A stretch of 64,000 nucleotides of DNA from Marinomonas maritima. GTDB taxonomy: Bacteria; Pseudomonadota; Gammaproteobacteria; Pseudomonadales; Marinomonadaceae. Of the stretch, positions 45,366 to 54,687 are shown piece by piece. The notes under the pieces are model-generated. The model worked only from the letters and a program-made list of their open reading frames with translations. It did not search any database and was not told the DNA's origin. Location of the stretch: positions 1,220,078-1,284,077 of the forward strand of contig NZ_JAMZEG020000001.1 in assembly GCF_024435075.2 (NCBI RefSeq), written 5' to 3'. The position numbers and the translations under genes were made by a program. How positions within the stretch are numbered: position 1 is the stretch's first letter; each line of letters begins with the position of its first letter.

Positions 45366-46481
45366 ATGAATAAGATAGGCACTAACATGAAAAATGTATC
45401 GACGAGTGTGGAAATTACCTTAAAGCAGGTACAGAAAACTTTTTCGGATGGCACATTGGCGCTTAAGCCTCTTGATCTACATATCGAGAAAGGTGAGATT
45501 CTGGTGCTACTTGGACCATCTGGCTGCGGTAAAACGACCACTTTACGTTTGATTGCGGGCTTAGAATTTTGCGACCAAGGTGGTGAAATTCACTTTGGCG
45601 AACGTGATGTAACACAAATTGCTATTGAGCAGCGTAGAGTCGGTATGGTTTTTCAATCCTACGCACTGTTTCCCAATATGAATGTCAGCGACAACATTGC
45701 TTATGGCTTGCGAGTGCGTGGTGAAAGCAAAGTGAACAAAGACAAAAAAGTCCAAGAGATGCTTGATATGTTCGATTTGCAAGCTTATTCCCATCGCAGT
45801 GTCGACCAATTATCTGGTGGTCAACGCCAGCGTGTAGCATTGGCTCGAGCTATTATTACCGAGCCTGAGGTCTTGTTGCTTGATGAGCCTTTATCTGCCT
45901 TAGATGCTTTGTTGAAAAAGCGCTTGCGTACTGACATCAATGCCTTGTTAAAGCGTTTAGGTATTACCGCTGTGTACGTGACTCATGACCAGGAAGAGGC
46001 AATGGCAATGGGTGATCGTATCGCCATATTAGATCATGGTGAAATTGTTCAAATTGGTACGGCCGAAGACATTTACTTGTCTCCAAAAAGTGAATTTGTG
46101 GCGAATTTTATTGGTCAGATGAATCATTTTGATGGTCAATTACAAGGTCAGAATTTGTCGTTTGGGACGCATTCTCTCCCTTTGTCTGCAGCGCTTTATG
46201 AACCGTATTCAGAAGGAGAGCGACTTCGTTGCATGTCACGTCCAGAAGATATTCGTTTAATGACGTTTGAAGATGCCAGTGTAAAAGGCGCCGTATCTCA
46301 AAGTGTTTTTTTGGGAGACAGAACCCGAGTGTTAGTTGAAGTAGAAGGGCAGAATAATTTAATTCATGTGGACTGTTTTGAACGAAAACGCTACGCCAAA
46401 GGGGATCGGGTGGGGCTGATTATTCCATCTACTCGTCTTGTGTTATTACCGACTGAACAGCGTGAGAGTGCTATATGTTAA
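45366..46481 (+). CDS. ABC importer ATPase
   Basis: 371 residues: Walker A GPSGCGKTT, signature LSGGQRQR, Walker B VLLLDEPLSALD, a switch His in TVYVTHDQ-like context, and a C-terminal TOBE domain. PotA/FbpC/PhnT class. The ATG at 45366 has AAGGG about ten bases before; ATG 45387 is an alternative. It overlaps the phosphodiesterase gene by 7 bases. Confidence 0.93.
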   Translation: MNKIGTNMKNVSTSVEITLKQVQKTFSDGTLALKPLDLHIEKGEILVLLGPSGCGKTTTLRLIAGLEFCDQGGEIHFGERDVTQIAIEQRRVGMVFQSYALFPNMNVSDNIAYGLRVRGESKVNKDKKVQEMLDMFDLQAYSHRSVDQLSGGQRQRVALARAIITEPEVLLLDEPLSALDALLKKRLRTDINALLKRLGITAVYVTHDQEEAMAMGDRIAILDHGEIVQIGTAEDIYLSPKSEFVANFIGQMNHFDGQLQGQNLSFGTHSLPLSAALYEPYSEGERLRCMSRPEDIRLMTFEDASVKGAVSQSVFLGDRTRVLVEVEGQNNLIHVDCFERKRYAKGDRVGLIIPSTRLVLLPTEQRESAIC

Positions 46482-47299
46482 TTGCACAGCTAACAGATTT
46501 ACATATAAAGAAACAGGGGAAAATCGCATACCAAAAAGTCGATACCTTGGAGTGTCTAAAAAATGCGGTTGCTCATATTAATAGCCTTTCACCTCAGCCA
46601 GATTGGGTTATTGTCACGGGCGATTTAGGGGATTTTGGTACACCTGAGGAATACGACGTGTTAGTCCCAGAGCTGAAAAAGCTGAAGGTTCCAATCAAAG
46701 TTGTGCCAGGTAACCATGACCATAGAGATCATCTTCGCGTTGCTTTTGATGGGTTGGCGAGTTTTGATCACTCAGAATTTTGTCATTTTTCACAAATTTC
46801 CGAGGACTATCACCTTCTTGGTTTGGATACATCTGTACTTGGAAAACCTTATGGACAGTTAGCGCCTGAGTCTTTACTTTGGTTGTCAGAGCAGCTTTTG
46901 GCTCATACTGAGTTACCGACGCTTATTTTTCTTCATCACCCGCCTATGGAAGTGGGGATAGATCATATGGATGTACAAAAACTTCTAAACGATGAAGCGT
47001 TATGGCAAGTTGTTAAGCATCATACGCAGGTCACAGGCCTCGTTGCAGGACATTTGCATCGTTCGATTTGCGCAACATGGCATGGTTTGCCTGTTTGGGT
47101 TGGACCGTCTCATAGCCATGCTGTGACTTTAGATTTAAACTCTAATGCGCCATCAAGCTTTTCTTTAGAGCCGCCGGCTATTCAACTGTTCAAACTCAAA
47201 CCGAATAGTGTTACAGGTCATATAAGTTACATCATATCGAAAGATGACGTGGTTGGGCCGTTTCCCTTTTTTGATGAAAATAATAAGTTGATTGATTGA
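46475..47299 (+). CDS. GpdQ/CpdA-like phosphodiesterase
   Basis: 274-residue calcineurin-like metallophosphoesterase: QLTDLHIKK, VTGDLGD, VPGNHDHRD and FLHHPPMEVG, GHLHR in order supply the two-metal site. The overall pattern, including a Tyr/Phe-Asp-Glu-Asn end, resembles the glycerophosphodiesterase GpdQ and cAMP phosphodiesterase CpdA. It overlaps the ATPase gene by 7 bases, so it is made with the importer. It may split an imported phosphodiester in the cytoplasm. No signal peptide. Confidence 0.9.
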   Translation: MLIAQLTDLHIKKQGKIAYQKVDTLECLKNAVAHINSLSPQPDWVIVTGDLGDFGTPEEYDVLVPELKKLKVPIKVVPGNHDHRDHLRVAFDGLASFDHSEFCHFSQISEDYHLLGLDTSVLGKPYGQLAPESLLWLSEQLLAHTELPTLIFLHHPPMEVGIDHMDVQKLLNDEALWQVVKHHTQVTGLVAGHLHRSICATWHGLPVWVGPSHSHAVTLDLNSNAPSSFSLEPPAIQLFKLKPNSVTGHISYIISKDDVVGPFPFFDENNKLID

Positions 47300-47721
47300 T
47301 TGCACTTAATTTTCTTTAGCAATAAGTAGCAATCAAACTCAAAAAAAGGCGTAGTGGTTCTTAGCTTTAAAGGCCATATATTCGTATGGTCATGAGGGCT
47401 CAATTGACTTGAAATATAAGTATCACTGGACTTCCCAGAGGTTGCTAAACCTTAGTTGGTTATTAAAATACAACTTTTCGAACTTTGCAGATGACACCAC
47501 TTCTATAAAGTCCAAAAAATAACCCCTCCCTAACCCTCTCCTTGGAAGGCAAAGGGGAGGGTGTAGTGGTCAAGTAAAGCTGGTTCCCGAGATCGACAGA
47601 GTTTGGATAAAACCCACAAAACCTCTGGCACTTCTTACTAAAAACATTGTCTATGACACCCAATGCACTTTTTCCTTTATGATAGTCGCCATTAGAATTT
47701 GAACTTGGAATCCATAACATT
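47300..47721. other. 422-base gap with repeat-like segments
   Basis: No gene seen. TGGACTTCCCAGAGGTTGCT at 47427 resembles the orphan end at 29077. A cctccctaaccctctcc...ggggagggt inverted-repeat element lies at 47520-47566. Confidence 0.4.
47520..47566. repeat. CCTCCC/GGGAGGG palindromic intergenic repeat
   Basis: A cctccctaaccctctccttgg stretch faces aaaggggagggt in inverted orientation. Related pyrimidine-purine elements occur at 48420-48455, 22316-22340 and 25225-25250. These resemble common extragenic repeats of gammaproteobacteria. Confidence 0.5.
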
Positions 47722-48417
47722 ATGAATAACTCTTCTACACACAAGCCACGTCCGATGGTGGATCTGATCGTCAGTGTCGTTTTACCGTCTTTAATTTTAA
47801 TGAAGTTAAGTGGTGAAGATAAGTTGGGCGTTAGCGGAGGTTTGATCGCGGCGTTAGCGTTTCCCCTTGGTTGGGGGCTTTTTGAGTTAATAAAATATAA
47901 GAAGTTTAACTTCATCGCTTTGTTGGGGTTAGTGAGCGTTTTACTGACGGGCAGCATCGGTTTGTTCGAGTTGGACAATAAATGGTTGGCGATTAAGGAA
48001 GCGTCGATTCCTGCGATAATAGGCATTGCAGTGCTAGTGTCTACTTTCACACCGTATCCTTTGATTCGAGCTCTATTGTTTAACGCGTCAATAATGGACG
48101 TCGAGACTATTAAGCAAAAGCTAGAAGAGAACCACAGTACTGCCGCGTTTGAAAAAACCTTGATGAAGGCAACGTATTTTATAGCGGGTTCGTTTGCTTT
48201 TTCAGCCACGATGAATTACATACTCGCCAAATGGATTGTCACCAGCCCTGCTGGAACCGAAGCGTTTAACGAAGAGCTGGGTCAGATGACGTTATACAGT
48301 TATCCAATGATCGCTATTCCATCGATGATCATGATGTTGGGTGTGTTTTATTATCTGTGGCGTAACATTCATAAAGCCACAGGGTTGAAGTTAGAAGACT
48401 TATTAGTAAAAAAATAA
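47722..48417 (+). CDS. VC0807-type membrane protein
   Basis: 231 residues, about five to six hydrophobic segments, starting with a PMVDLIVSVVLPSLILMKLSGEDKLG motif and an AFPLGWGLFELIKYKKFNFIALLGLVSVLLTGSIGL segment (in pieces). The family is defined by Vibrio protein VC0807; no function is established. The start is ATG 47722. The stop is followed by a ccctccgcttccccttg...aagggggaagg hairpin that may terminate. Confidence 0.85.
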   Translation: MNNSSTHKPRPMVDLIVSVVLPSLILMKLSGEDKLGVSGGLIAALAFPLGWGLFELIKYKKFNFIALLGLVSVLLTGSIGLFELDNKWLAIKEASIPAIIGIAVLVSTFTPYPLIRALLFNASIMDVETIKQKLEENHSTAAFEKTLMKATYFIAGSFAFSATMNYILAKWIVTSPAGTEAFNEELGQMTLYSYPMIAIPSMIMMLGVFYYLWRNIHKATGLKLEDLLVKK

Positions 48418-48419
48418 TC

Positions 48420-48455
48420 CTACCCTCCGCTTCCCCTTGTAATAAGGGGGAAGGT
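48420..48455. repeat. Palindromic repeat after VC0807-type gene
   Basis: taccctccgcttccccttg / aagggggaaggt inverted repeat just past the stop codon; it may also work as a terminator. Confidence 0.5.
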
Positions 48456-48487
48456 GCTAAACCATGTCCTACCACAGCCATATATAT

Positions 48488-49381
48488 TTACTCCATTTTA
48501 CTAACCAAAAAATCAATAAAGCTTCTCACTTTTGATGGCATATATTTACGGTTCGGATAAATCAAAAATAGGTCTACTGTTACAGGAAGTAAATCATCAA
48601 ACAACAGAATTAAATTTCTTTTTTTTATTTCATCGGTTAAAACCAACTTTGGTACTCTTGCAATACCTTGCCCAGCTATACACAGTGCCAATTCCATTTC
48701 AGCGCTGTTGGTTATTAAGTGGCTGTCTACTTTTATTGTGATTTTCCGGCCTGACTTTTCTTGGTATTGCCAGATATTATGATTAACAGTAGAGCGGAAA
48801 TTAATAGTGCGATGATGAACTAATTCATTAGGAGATTGAGGCGTCCCCCATTGCTCTAAATAACTTGGTGCTGCAATGGTAACTATATCGACACTGGTTA
48901 ATTTCCGACTAACTAAGCTTGAATCAGGCAGTTGTTCTGAGGCTCGCAGCGCCAAATCATAACCATCAGCGACGACATCAACTAATTGATCATTCAACTC
49001 TAGTTCAATAATTACCTGCGGATATAGATTCATGTATTCACTTAATATCGGTCGTATCTTTGCTAAGGCAAAACTTACAGGGCAACTCACGCGTAAATTT
49101 CCTTTTGGGGTAAGTTGCTGCCCGCTTAATTGGCGCTCTACTTGTAAGGCATCTGAGATGATGTTTTGGCATTGTCGATAATAGATTTCACCTGCTGCAG
49201 TTAGGCTAATTTGTCGAGTGGTACGATTGAGTAATCTGACGCCTAAGCGATTTTCAAGTTTGTTTATTTCACCACTGATATAGGATTTGCTGTGGTTTAG
49301 TAAAGTGGCCGCTTGAGTAAAGCTGCCACAATCAGCAACCTGTTTAAAAGTCACAATGCCATTTAATAATTGAGTATCCAT
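48488..49381 (-). CDS. LysR-family regulator beside azoR
   Basis: 297 residues: a LysR helix-turn-helix (FTQAATLLNHSKSYISGEINKLENRLG), then an effector domain (GNLRVSCPVSFALAKIRPILSEY). It is transcribed away from an azoreductase gene with a 112-base intergenic region between; LysR regulators commonly control such a divergent gene. The inducer may be a quinone or an electrophile, by analogy. Confidence 0.9.
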   Translation of the reverse strand: MDTQLLNGIVTFKQVADCGSFTQAATLLNHSKSYISGEINKLENRLGVRLLNRTTRQISLTAAGEIYYRQCQNIISDALQVERQLSGQQLTPKGNLRVSCPVSFALAKIRPILSEYMNLYPQVIIELELNDQLVDVVADGYDLALRASEQLPDSSLVSRKLTSVDIVTIAAPSYLEQWGTPQSPNELVHHRTINFRSTVNHNIWQYQEKSGRKITIKVDSHLITNSAEMELALCIAGQGIARVPKLVLTDEIKKRNLILLFDDLLPVTVDLFLIYPNRKYMPSKVRSFIDFLVSKME

Positions 49382-49493
49382 AATTCACTCTAATTGATAG
49401 TCATATGAGAACAATCATTGCATAAATAGGTAATTAATCACAATAAGAGAATGATATAGACTTTCCTTTCTTAAATTAGCAGAAGTAAATTAT

Positions 49494-50111
49494 ATGAAAA
49501 ATGTTCTCATACTTAACTCAAGCCCAATCCCTAAAGAAAGTATTTCAACTAAGCTAACCTCATTTTTTGAACAAGAATTATTAACCATGAAAGGGTTTAA
49601 TATTTTCACTCGCGATCTTGGCGTAACACCGCCAAGCCATTTAACGGCATTAGCATTATCTGGTTTTTTTAATGACCCAAGCGAGCACAATGGAGATCAA
49701 AAACAAGCATTAAGCGAAGGTTTATTGTTAATCAGAGAACTAGAGAATGCAGATATAGTAATCATTGGTTCGGCTATGCATAACCATACAGTGACATCTG
49801 GTTTAAAAGCTTATATAGACCAAGTCACACGTCCAGGCTTAACCTTTCAGTATAAAGCGGATGGACCTCATGGACTTTTAACCAATAAACAGGTGTTTGT
49901 CATCATTTCAGCGGGTGGTGATTACAGTTCAGAAGAGACGAAAAAAACGGATTTTGTAACCCCATTACTAAAAGAAGTGTTAGGGTTTATTGGTTTAGAT
50001 AACATCCAATTTATTCCTGTTTTTGGCTCCTTCTTAGGAAATAAAACGTCTGAGAAAAATCAAAATATCGCTAAACAATCCATTGTAAAAGCCGTAAAGC
50101 AGCTACAATAA
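49494..50111 (+). CDS. azoR: FMN-dependent NADH azoreductase
   Basis: 205 residues of the AzoR/flavodoxin-like quinone reductase family: LILNSSPIPKESISTKL at the phosphate loop, AMHNHTVTSGLKAYIDQVTRPGLTF as the conserved FMN segment, ISAGGDYSS at the third. It reduces quinones and azo compounds with NADH. The start is ATG 49494 (no strong ribosome site). It is divergent from the LysR gene. Confidence 0.93.
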   Translation: MKNVLILNSSPIPKESISTKLTSFFEQELLTMKGFNIFTRDLGVTPPSHLTALALSGFFNDPSEHNGDQKQALSEGLLLIRELENADIVIIGSAMHNHTVTSGLKAYIDQVTRPGLTFQYKADGPHGLLTNKQVFVIISAGGDYSSEETKKTDFVTPLLKEVLGFIGLDNIQFIPVFGSFLGNKTSEKNQNIAKQSIVKAVKQLQ

Positions 50112-50708
50112 AATGCTTCTGCTTATTAGCTGAAATAGACTGTTTGATCTTTGCTACAGGATTTTTTTTGAAATAGATATTAGGAGGGTATAGGAAAGAT
50201 CTACGTCAATCGAACTTACCATCATGTTTACTCAATCAGATCAGAACAGTTGACTTATCTTGGGTGCCAAAGTGTTTCTGGGGCTGTTTATAGTGATTTT
50301 AAAAGGCATTGTGGCATACGTTGCGTTCGCTTAACTGGCTGTGTGTTTGACGCTGTCATAATAAAGTATTTTTTATGGCAGCGTGTTTCAGGATCGGACA
50401 CACGAAAGAAGTAAGGCGCTAACGCTCTAAAGCGACCTTTTGGTAACTTTTGTATTCTTCCTTATTAAACCGTGAGCAAAAGTTATGCTCTCAACAGAGC
50501 GGAATAAAGGTTAGGACTATAATGCGTTTAAATGGAACCAAAGCTTGTAATCACTAACCTTCCCCGTAAAAAAGAGACAGGAATTCATCTCGTCGTCTCA
50601 AGTCGCTTTTAGTGTTCCTCTAGTCGTTTACAGCCTGCTTCCTTTCTTCCCGAAAAATTACACTGAGTTCATTGATGTTTACCCACGTTTGATCGGTAAG
50701 GAAAAACA
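50112..50708. promoter_or_regulatory. 597-base region upstream of the dgc operon
   Basis: No gene was seen. A hairpin acgctgtcat / atggcagcgt (50350-50384, one wobble) may end azoR transcription. The region should hold the dgc promoter; the ribosome site is AAGGAAA at 50699-50705. Possible sites for a GbdR-type activator were not resolved. Confidence 0.4.
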
Positions 50709-51686
50709 ATGAACGCAGCAGAGATACACGACAAAGCGATTGTGATTGATGGTTTAATTTGTGCGAAGTGGAATCGCGAATTATTTGAAGACATGTCGAA
50801 GGGTAAGTTAACGGCCGCGAATTGTACGGTGTCTTTCTGGGAAAATTTCGAAGGCACGGTACGAAACGTGGTTGAGATGAACCAGTTGATCGACGCCAAT
50901 AGCGACCTGCTTCTCAAGGTTTATACCACCAAAGACATCTATCGTGCGAAAGCGGAAGGCAAAACCGGTGTAATGATGGGCTTTCAAAACGCGCATGCGT
51001 TCGAAGATCAAATCGGTTATGTGCAGATATTCAAAGACCTTGGCGTTGGCATTGTGCAGATGTGCTACAACACGCAAAATTTGGTCGGCACCGGTTGTTA
51101 TGAACGCGATGGCGGTTTGTCTGGCTATGGTCGGGAAATTGTCGCGGAGATGAACCGTGTTGGTATGTTGTGTGATTTGTCTCACGTTGGTCCGAATACG
51201 GCGAAAGAAGTCATCATCGAATCAAAAAAACCTGTCGCTTATTCTCATTGTTTACCTTCTGGTCTAAAAGAACACCCACGCAACCGCAGTGACGAAGAGC
51301 TTAAGTTTATTGCAGACAATGGTGGTTTTGTCGGCGTTACTATGTTTGCTCCTTTCTTAAAAGCCGGTATTAACGCAACCATTGACGACTACGTGGAAGC
51401 CATTCAATACATCTACAACATTGTTGGTGAAGACGCGATTGGTATTGGTACTGACTTTACTCAAGGTCATGGCTATGACTTCTTCGAGTACTTAACGCAC
51501 GATAAAGGCTACGCACGCCGTTTGACGCGCTTTGGCGAAATTATCAATCCGCTCGGTATGCGAACCGTTGGTGACTTTCCAAATTTGACCGAAGCCTTGT
51601 TGAAGCATGGTTTTAGTGAACGTCAGGTTTGTAAAATCATGGGCGACAATTGGGTGAATCTGTTACGCGAAGTCTGGGGCGAGTAG
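50709..51686 (+). CDS. M19-like 'dipeptidase' of the dgc operon
   Basis: 325 residues with the renal dipeptidase (M19) fold, closely matching the PA5396-type gene of Pseudomonas betaine clusters. The N-terminal HxD metal motif is missing (VIDGLICAKWN instead) and the Glu of GxEGGH is replaced (GFQNAHAFED), while CDLSHVG and YSHCLPS still hold the later His residues. The family usually hydrolyses dipeptides with two zinc ions; this branch probably binds one metal or does something else. It is the first gene of the dgc operon. Confidence 0.88.
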   Translation: MNAAEIHDKAIVIDGLICAKWNRELFEDMSKGKLTAANCTVSFWENFEGTVRNVVEMNQLIDANSDLLLKVYTTKDIYRAKAEGKTGVMMGFQNAHAFEDQIGYVQIFKDLGVGIVQMCYNTQNLVGTGCYERDGGLSGYGREIVAEMNRVGMLCDLSHVGPNTAKEVIIESKKPVAYSHCLPSGLKEHPRNRSDEELKFIADNGGFVGVTMFAPFLKAGINATIDDYVEAIQYIYNIVGEDAIGIGTDFTQGHGYDFFEYLTHDKGYARRLTRFGEIINPLGMRTVGDFPNLTEALLKHGFSERQVCKIMGDNWVNLLREVWGE

Positions 51687-51792
51687 TAAATCGACGGTTC
51701 AGAGTGATCACTTGCGACGCTTTTAATGGTTTTTTAGAAAGACATATTTTTTTGAAATGTAAACAATTCAGAATAATTTTTGAGGAAGTAAA

Positions 51793-52338
51793 ATGGGAAC
51801 TCATGCACCAGAAATGCCGATCAGTGTCGATGACGAAACCGGTGTTTGGAATACCGATGCTTTGCCAATGCTGTATGTGCCACGGCACTTTTTTGTTAAT
51901 AACCATATGGGTATTGAAGAAGAGATTGGCGCCGAGCGTTACGCCGATATTCTTTATAAAGCGGGCTATAAATCAGCGTACCACTGGTGTGAAAAAGAAG
52001 CTGAGTTGCACGATTTTACGGGTGATGAAGTTTGGCATCACTATTTGAAACGCCTTTCTCAACGCGGCTGGGGTTTTTTTATTACCGAGTCGTTGGATGT
52101 TGAAAAAGGTACCGCAAAAGTACGCTTAGAAAACTCAGCCTTTGTTTACCATTACTTTAAAGAACATGGCTGCAAGGTGAATCGCAAGATCGATTATATG
52201 TTTACCGGTTGGTTTGCTGGTGCGTTAGATCAAATTGCAGAAAGCCAAGGTTTGCCCATTCGTACTAAAGCAGAACAGACTCAAAGTGCAGCCGAAGAAG
52301 GCTGTGATGTAGGTTATTTTGAAGTAGTACCTCTGTGA
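51793..52338 (+). CDS. DUF5943 protein of the dgc operon
   Basis: 181 residues starting MGTHAPEMPISVDDETGVW. This matches the DUF5943 family found between the dipeptidase-like gene and dgcA in Pseudomonas (PA5397). The C-terminal half resembles a 4-vinyl-reductase (V4R) type ligand-binding fold with a couple of Cys. A function in dimethylglycine use is likely from context but unproven. The ribosome site is GAGGAAG. Confidence 0.85.
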   Translation: MGTHAPEMPISVDDETGVWNTDALPMLYVPRHFFVNNHMGIEEEIGAERYADILYKAGYKSAYHWCEKEAELHDFTGDEVWHHYLKRLSQRGWGFFITESLDVEKGTAKVRLENSAFVYHYFKEHGCKVNRKIDYMFTGWFAGALDQIAESQGLPIRTKAEQTQSAAEEGCDVGYFEVVPL

Positions 52339-52438
52339 TTTTTAAACCAACCTAAAAAAACATACGGCTATCACGGGCAGGTGATGGCTGAAATTATATT
52401 CGAGAAGTTAAAAGTCGTTTTCAATAAGGCAGGATGTT

Positions 52439-54505
52439 ATGTCCCAGTATGATGCGTTGTTCGAACCACTAAATATTAATAAATTAACCATCCGCAATCG
52501 TATTGTTAGTACGGCTCATGCTGAGGTGTATGCCACTGATGGCGGCATGACAACAGAGCGTTACGTAAAATATTACGAAGAAAAAGCCAAAGGTGGCTGT
52601 GGTCTTTGTATTTGTGGTGGCTCCAGTGTGGTGTCTATCGATAGCCCACAAAGCTGGTGGAGTTCGGTCAATCTATCGACAGATCGCATCATTCCTCACT
52701 TTCAAAACCTTGCCGATGCCGTGCATAAACATGGCGGTAAGATAATGATCCAGATTTCTCATATGGGTCGTCGTTCTCGTTGGGATGGTGAAAACTGGCC
52801 TAACCTAATGTCCCCTTCTGGTATTCGTGAGCCGGTTCACCGTGCGACCTGTAAAACTATTGAAGTAGAAGAAATGTGGCGCGTAATTGGTGACTTTGCT
52901 CAAGCCGCGCGTCGTGCAAAAGAAGGTGGACTAGACGGTGTTGAATTGTCTGCTGTTCACCAACATATGATAGATCAGTTCTGGTCACCACGTGTAAATA
53001 AACGTACCGACGAATGGGGTGGCACGTTTGAAGGCCGTATGAAGTTTGGTATGGAAGTGCTGAAAGCCGTTCGTGCCGAAGTCGGTCCAGATTTTGCTGT
53101 GGGCATGCGCATCACGGGTGATGAATTCCATCCTGATGGCTTGGGCCATGAAGAAATGAAGAAAATTGCTCAATACTACGATGCGACTGGCATGGTGGAT
53201 TACTTTGGTGTGGTTGGATCTGGTTGTGATACTCACAACACGTTGGCTAACGTTATTCCAAACATGAGCTATCCGCCTGAGCCTTTCTTGTATTTGGCTG
53301 CAGGCATCAAAGAAGTGGTTAATGTTCCTGTGATCCACGCACAAAACATCAAAGATCCGAATCAGGCTAAACGTATTCTTGAGGCGGGTTACGTGGACTT
53401 TGTTGGTATGACTCGTGCTCATATTGCTGATCCACACTTCATTGCCAAAATCAAGATGGATCAAGTTGATCAAATTCGTCAGTGTGTTGGCGCAAACTAT
53501 TGTATCGACCGTCAGTATCAAGGTTTGGATGTATTGTGTATTCAGAATGCGGCGACATCCCGCGAATACATGGGCTTGCCACATGTAATTGAGAAAACGT
53601 CAGGCGTTATTCGTAATGTACTTGTTGTTGGTGGTGGTCCTGGTGGATTGGAAGCCGCGCGAGTTGCAGCAGAACGTGGTCACAAAGTGACTTTGCTTGA
53701 GAGAGCAGAAGAGCTGGGTGGTCAGCTAGTGTTTGCATCCAAAGCCCCTCAGCGTGATCAAATCGCGGGTATTACTCGTTGGTTGGTGATGGAAGTGGAA
53801 CGCTTGGGTGTGAACGTGCGTTTAAATACGTCAGCTGATGAAACCATGGTTAAAGAGCTCAACCCAGATGTGTGTATTTTGGCGACAGGTGGTCGTCCAT
53901 TTGTTGAACAGAATGAAGAGTGGGGCGCAGCGGAAGGTTTGATTGTTTCTTCTTGGGATATTCTAAGTGGAAAAGTTGAGCCAGGTAAAAATGTCTTGGT
54001 ATACGACACAATTTGCGAATTCTCAGGTATGTCAGTAGCCGATTACTTGGCTTCTAAAGGCTCTTTGGTTGAATTGGTAACCGACGATATTAAACCAGGT
54101 GTTGGTGTTGGTGGTACTACATTCCCAACGTACTACCGCTCTTTGTACGAGCGTGAAGTTATCATGACGTCAGATATGCTTTTAGACAAAGTATATCGTG
54201 AAGGCAACAGCTTAGTTGCAGTGCTTGAGAATGAATATACTGCTCAGAAAGAAGAGCGTGTTGTTGATCAAGTCGTGATAGAGAACGGTACTCGTCCAAA
54301 CGAGGAATTGTACTACGCATTAAAATCAAGCTCATGTAATAAAGGCCAAATTGATAACGAAGCTTTGTTTGATATCAAGCCTCAGCCAGTGCTGAGTGGT
54401 GGATCAGATGAGGGCATGATCTTGTGGCGTCTGGGGGATTGTGTATCTCAGCGTAACGTTCATGCGGCTATGTATGATGCTCTTCGCCTTTGCAAAGACT
54501 TGTAG
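52439..54505 (+). CDS. dgcA: Dimethylglycine demethylation protein DgcA
   Basis: 688 residues: an N-terminal FMN TIM barrel of the old-yellow-enzyme type (NRIVSTAHAEVYATDGGMTTERY), an iron-sulphur cysteine cluster (C..NYC...LDVLC, about 355-375), and a C-terminal FAD/NAD(P) domain (VLVVGGGPGGLEAARVAAERGH). It resembles trimethylamine dehydrogenase-like enzymes. With DgcB it demethylates dimethylglycine to sarcosine; electrons go to the ETF encoded downstream. Confidence 0.93.
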   Translation: MSQYDALFEPLNINKLTIRNRIVSTAHAEVYATDGGMTTERYVKYYEEKAKGGCGLCICGGSSVVSIDSPQSWWSSVNLSTDRIIPHFQNLADAVHKHGGKIMIQISHMGRRSRWDGENWPNLMSPSGIREPVHRATCKTIEVEEMWRVIGDFAQAARRAKEGGLDGVELSAVHQHMIDQFWSPRVNKRTDEWGGTFEGRMKFGMEVLKAVRAEVGPDFAVGMRITGDEFHPDGLGHEEMKKIAQYYDATGMVDYFGVVGSGCDTHNTLANVIPNMSYPPEPFLYLAAGIKEVVNVPVIHAQNIKDPNQAKRILEAGYVDFVGMTRAHIADPHFIAKIKMDQVDQIRQCVGANYCIDRQYQGLDVLCIQNAATSREYMGLPHVIEKTSGVIRNVLVVGGGPGGLEAARVAAERGHKVTLLERAEELGGQLVFASKAPQRDQIAGITRWLVMEVERLGVNVRLNTSADETMVKELNPDVCILATGGRPFVEQNEEWGAAEGLIVSSWDILSGKVEPGKNVLVYDTICEFSGMSVADYLASKGSLVELVTDDIKPGVGVGGTTFPTYYRSLYEREVIMTSDMLLDKVYREGNSLVAVLENEYTAQKEERVVDQVVIENGTRPNEELYYALKSSSCNKGQIDNEALFDIKPQPVLSGGSDEGMILWRLGDCVSQRNVHAAMYDALRLCKDL

Positions 54506-54687
54506 GGGGGCGATTACTACGCTCGTAAATACAGGGTTAAAAATGAACTCGAACTGCTCATTTATAGTTATAAACTGCGCTTTCTTGTTCATTTTTGCCT
54601 CGTCTTTACTTCGCTGGTGAAATCGCTAATGCATATATTAGTAAATACTGTATGTGCCTTCTGTATTTATAATGATGAGGATTCATC

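Noticed and set aside
47463..48209. 248-codon minus-strand frame
   Set aside because: Mostly antisense to the VC0807-type membrane protein gene; composition looks like a shadow and no ribosome site or family motif was seen.
52985..53584. 199-codon minus-strand frame inside dgcA
   Set aside because: Antisense shadow of a conserved gene.
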